In this document: piece after piece, positions 61,545 to 64,000 of the stretch
Position numbering within the stretch: the first letter of the stretch is position 1
How the letters are laid out: each line of letters opens with the position of its first letter
NCBI RefSeq assembly: GCF_015210005.1
Contig: NZ_MU158697.1
Location: 62,001 to 126,000 of the forward strand
DNA length: 64,000 bases
DNA from: Sphingobacterium hungaricum
Lineage (GTDB): Bacteria; Bacteroidota; Bacteroidia; Sphingobacteriales; Sphingobacteriaceae
Direction: 5' to 3'
Program-made: the position numbers and the translations under genes
The notes under the pieces: generated by a model
Database searches by the model: none
Told to the model about the DNA's origin: nothing
Seen by the model: the letters and a program-made list of their open reading frames with translations, nothing else

Positions 61545-64000
61545 TTAGAATGTAAAATTGCCAGATTGCAGGCGATAGGTCTGGATATCATTTTCATCTG
61601 ATACAAATTCTACAATTCCCGGATTTTCAGGAATGGTTAAATTATGGTCCCTGCGCACCTTTAGCAAAGCCGTACTATTTGGAGGCACTGAAATTTCTAG
61701 CGAAAAACCTTGAGGAGAGCGAGCCCATTTGCTTTTAATCAATCCAACGGTTGATTCAAATGTAGCTTCGGCATCCGTCAAATCATCCGATTTGAGCAAG
61801 GGAGGTTCGATTACAAATTCTGTATAGCCTGGCTTTCCTACTTTAATTCCGGCAATCCCATCGATGTACCAAGCTCCGGGATACAAATAAGAACTATGGA
61901 GCAAGGAATGTCCGGGCAAATCTTTTTCCCACATTTCCCAAATCGTAGTTGCATCGTTTTCCTTCATATAGCCCCAGCTCGGATACGTCGTTTGCGAAGT
62001 CATGGCGAGCAGCAAATCCTGTCTATTCTGTTCCCGAAGCAATTTAAACAACAAGGCACCACCAGTAATTCCCACGTGGATATGTCCCTTTTTCCGATGC
62101 AGAATTTCATTTTCCAAGCGTTTGAACACGTCTGCTTTCAGGTTAGAAGGCACCACATCAGCCAACAATGCAGCAACCAAATTGCCCATCGATCCATCCG
62201 AATAACTGGTATCCTGCGGATTGTAAAATTTCTCATGAATAGTTTTGCTGTAGGCGTCTGCTTCCTCTTCCCATTTTTGTTGCTCCGCAATAGCACCCAG
62301 CTGACCCGCAATTTTGCTTGCAATCCGCAGATTATAGACACGATAAGAATTATTAAAACAAAGCGTCTGCGGCGAATTATTATTCATTCCTTCAGCGGTC
62401 GCATTGGGCCACAGCCAATCCCCTAGATAATCCCAACTTCCGCCAAAACGCTGCAACAAATTGTCCTTCGTCTGGCTATCCAGAAAAGAAATCCAGTCTT
62501 TGATCAGTTGAAAATTCTCTTTTAGAATCTGTTTATCGCCATATTGCTGGTAAAAATACCAAGGCAGCGTAACGACTATTCCGCCCCATGAAGGCCCTCC
62601 GCCACCCATGTAGGTGGGTGCTGTATGCGGTAAAATTCCATTGTTGAAAATCCTCCCGCTCATTACTTTTTTTCGGGCGAATGTCGTATCGTACATATTT
62701 CCGACAATGGATTCCGTTCCGCTCACATCGCGCCAATCCTCCATCCATTTGGTGTAAAATGCAGCCGTATGGTAATTCAGCATGCCCGTTTCGACGGTTG
62801 CATGCGCATCGCCACCGTAGCCCAATCGCTCACGTTGCGGGCAATCGACAATAAAACCTCCCAAAGACAAGTTCTCATAAGTCCATCGCACGGTCGTATA
62901 AATCCAATTGTGCAATTCAGAAGAACTCGTAAAAGTAGTTGCCGACTTAAAGTCTGTACGTACCAGCCAGCCTCTGACATCGGACAATTTAGGTGCCTCT
63001 TTTAGTCCCTTAATCGTAATCCATCTGCCTGAACTATAATTAAATTTATTTTTAAATGTTCCTTCACCGCTTTGATCAAAAACAAACGCACTGTGCAAAC
63101 GAAAAGTCATTTCTTCCTGTGCTCGTTCCGAGAATAAAATATCCACGCGCTGATTAGGTTCTCCTTTGAGTTTCAACTCTGTCCAGCCAGCAAAATTAAC
63201 GCCCATATCGATTCTGTAGGAGCTGTCCGCTTGCTTTTCAATAGCAATCGGGCGAATCTCGTCCATCATTTTATTTCCTTCAACTTGTTGTGATGACAAG
63301 ATTAATTTTGGATGGTACACAGTTGGCTGCCGCCAATGACTCTCATCTGTTGTTTCTTGATTCCAAGATGGGTCCTCCCGATTTGCATTCCATAACTCAC
63401 CCCCCATCCGGTTGGAATCCCAAACCCCTAACAATTGATTCGGGCTATCTTTTAAAAGCCAAGTCGCATCTGTCTTCAGGAAAAATAAGGGTTCTTCATT
63501 CTCAGATGGATATTCACTTTTATAGATTGCCGACTGTGCCAAAACGATTGGCGTGTTCGGGCGATCCTTAACCACATAAGGTCCATGAATCGACCAGCCA
63601 GTTCCTAACCAAATGCCGACAACGTTTTTCCCTTTTTTTAAATAGGATGCAATATCGTAGGAAATATACCGCGCTCTTTTTGTATGATCAGTTACTGCTG
63701 TCGCCATGACTTCCTCGCCTACTCTTTTTCCATTGACATACAGTTCGTGAAAACCAACGGACGAAACATGGATGATTGCCTTTTGGGGTTTATGCGATAA
63801 GTCAAAAGATTTTCTCAGCCAAGGATCAATGATGTTGCAGTCGTTCTTGGATGGATCAAAAACTACCTCGGAGCCAATCCATTCGGCCTTCCATGCTGTT
63901 TTGTTTAACAATCCTACCGACCAAAATGCATCATCGCTCCATTTTGAGAGCTTATTCTTTTCATCTTTTATGGCAACTTTCCAAAAATATTTTTTGTCTG
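61545..64000 (-). CDS. alpha-L-rhamnosidase (GH78), 5' end beyond the window
   Basis: The frame is open to the window edge: upstream of the TTG at 63911 it continues in frame with KKYFWKVAIKDEKNKLSKWS, the usual fibronectin-like start region, so the true start lies outside. Visible are about 818 residues. The concanavalin-like N-terminal domains have HVSSVGFHELYVNGKRVGEE and YDIASYLKKGKNVVGIWLGTGW; the catalytic (alpha/alpha)6 barrel has GGFIVDCPQRERLGYGGDAH with the E/D cluster of GH78, and EKDLPGHSLLHSSYLYPGAWYIDGIAGIK near the end. GH78 enzymes remove terminal L-rhamnose from glycans. It heads the GH78-GH78-GntR group seen here. Confidence 0.9.
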   Translation of the reverse strand, partial: DKKYFWKVAIKDEKNKLSKWSDDAFWSVGLLNKTAWKAEWIGSEVVFDPSKNDCNIIDPWLRKSFDLSHKPQKAIIHVSSVGFHELYVNGKRVGEEVMATAVTDHTKRARYISYDIASYLKKGKNVVGIWLGTGWSIHGPYVVKDRPNTPIVLAQSAIYKSEYPSENEEPLFFLKTDATWLLKDSPNQLLGVWDSNRMGGELWNANREDPSWNQETTDESHWRQPTVYHPKLILSSQQVEGNKMMDEIRPIAIEKQADSSYRIDMGVNFAGWTELKLKGEPNQRVDILFSERAQEEMTFRLHSAFVFDQSGEGTFKNKFNYSSGRWITIKGLKEAPKLSDVRGWLVRTDFKSATTFTSSSELHNWIYTTVRWTYENLSLGGFIVDCPQRERLGYGGDAHATVETGMLNYHTAAFYTKWMEDWRDVSGTESIVGNMYDTTFARKKVMSGRIFNNGILPHTAPTYMGGGGPSWGGIVVTLPWYFYQQYGDKQILKENFQLIKDWISFLDSQTKDNLLQRFGGSWDYLGDWLWPNATAEGMNNNSPQTLCFNNSYRVYNLRIASKIAGQLGAIAEQQKWEEEADAYSKTIHEKFYNPQDTSYSDGSMGNLVAALLADVVPSNLKADVFKRLENEILHRKKGHIHVGITGGALLFKLLREQNRQDLLLAMTSQTTYPSWGYMKENDATTIWEMWEKDLPGHSLLHSSYLYPGAWYIDGIAGIKVGKPGYTEFVIEPPLLKSDDLTDAEATFESTVGLIKSKWARSPQGFSLEISVPPNSTALLKVRRDHNLTIPENPGIVEFVSDENDIQTYRLQSGNFTF

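Overview
The window is AT-rich chromosomal DNA from a member of the Bacteroidota, most likely Sphingobacteriaceae (Sphingobacterium/Pedobacter type). The call rests on PorW/SprE-, GldJ- and GldB-like lipoproteins of the type IX secretion and gliding machinery, promoters with the Bacteroidota -7 box TAnnTTTG, few Shine-Dalgarno sequences, a short starch-synthase-like gene divergent from panC, a GntR/periplasmic-binding-protein hybrid regulator and GH78 glycosidases. No rRNA, tRNA, CRISPR array or intact insertion sequence was seen.

Layout: (1) 0.2-7.8 kb, the membrane-arm half of respiratory complex I (nuoHIJKLMN), tightly overlapped; nuoA-G are not here and a possible opposite-strand gene starts just upstream. 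(2) 7.85-19.6 kb, a surface-polysaccharide region: a DUF4254 protein, a GT9 heptosyltransferase-like enzyme, GT4, GT32, GT2 and GT11 (fucosyltransferase-like) glycosyltransferases on both strands, and three paralogues of one poorly described putative glycosyltransferase family. The middle of this region looks more AT-rich than its flanks. (3) 19.8-35.2 kb, housekeeping genes: SixA, a DUF255 thioredoxin-domain protein, a SlyD-type FKBP, MnmD, a dicarboxylate symporter, CcmE and CcmF-like cytochrome c maturation proteins, a DUF2520 dehydrogenase-like protein, an FMN glutamate-synthase-like protein, an omega-amidase-like nitrilase, a polyprenyl synthetase, a GT4 and a SUF-type DUF59 protein. (4) 35.2-38.6 kb, two repeat-rich gaps around uvrC: four tandem copies of a roughly 150-base structured repeat, then a cluster of extragenic palindromes. 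(5) 38.6-58.4 kb, envelope and secretion genes: a class A penicillin-binding protein, PorW/SprE, an MFS pump, IspF, GldJ, the short starch-synthase-like protein, PanC/PanD, a TonB receptor with a thioredoxin-like protein, two FKBP-like lipoproteins, GldB, a PorT-like barrel, glutamine-dependent NAD synthetase and a DUF4136 lipoprotein. (6) 58.5-64 kb, two tandem GH78 rhamnosidase-family enzymes with a GntR-type regulator; the first enzyme runs off the right end.

Main points for a second look: CcmE carries CxxxY in place of the usual HxxxY heme-attachment motif; NuoK has alanine where E. coli NuoK has its second membrane glutamate (E72); three copies of one uncharacterised family sit in the glycan locus; the tandem repeat shows pairing-preserving variation and supplies the stop codon of uvrC; several -7 boxes lie so close to their start codons that the transcripts would be leaderless or nearly so.
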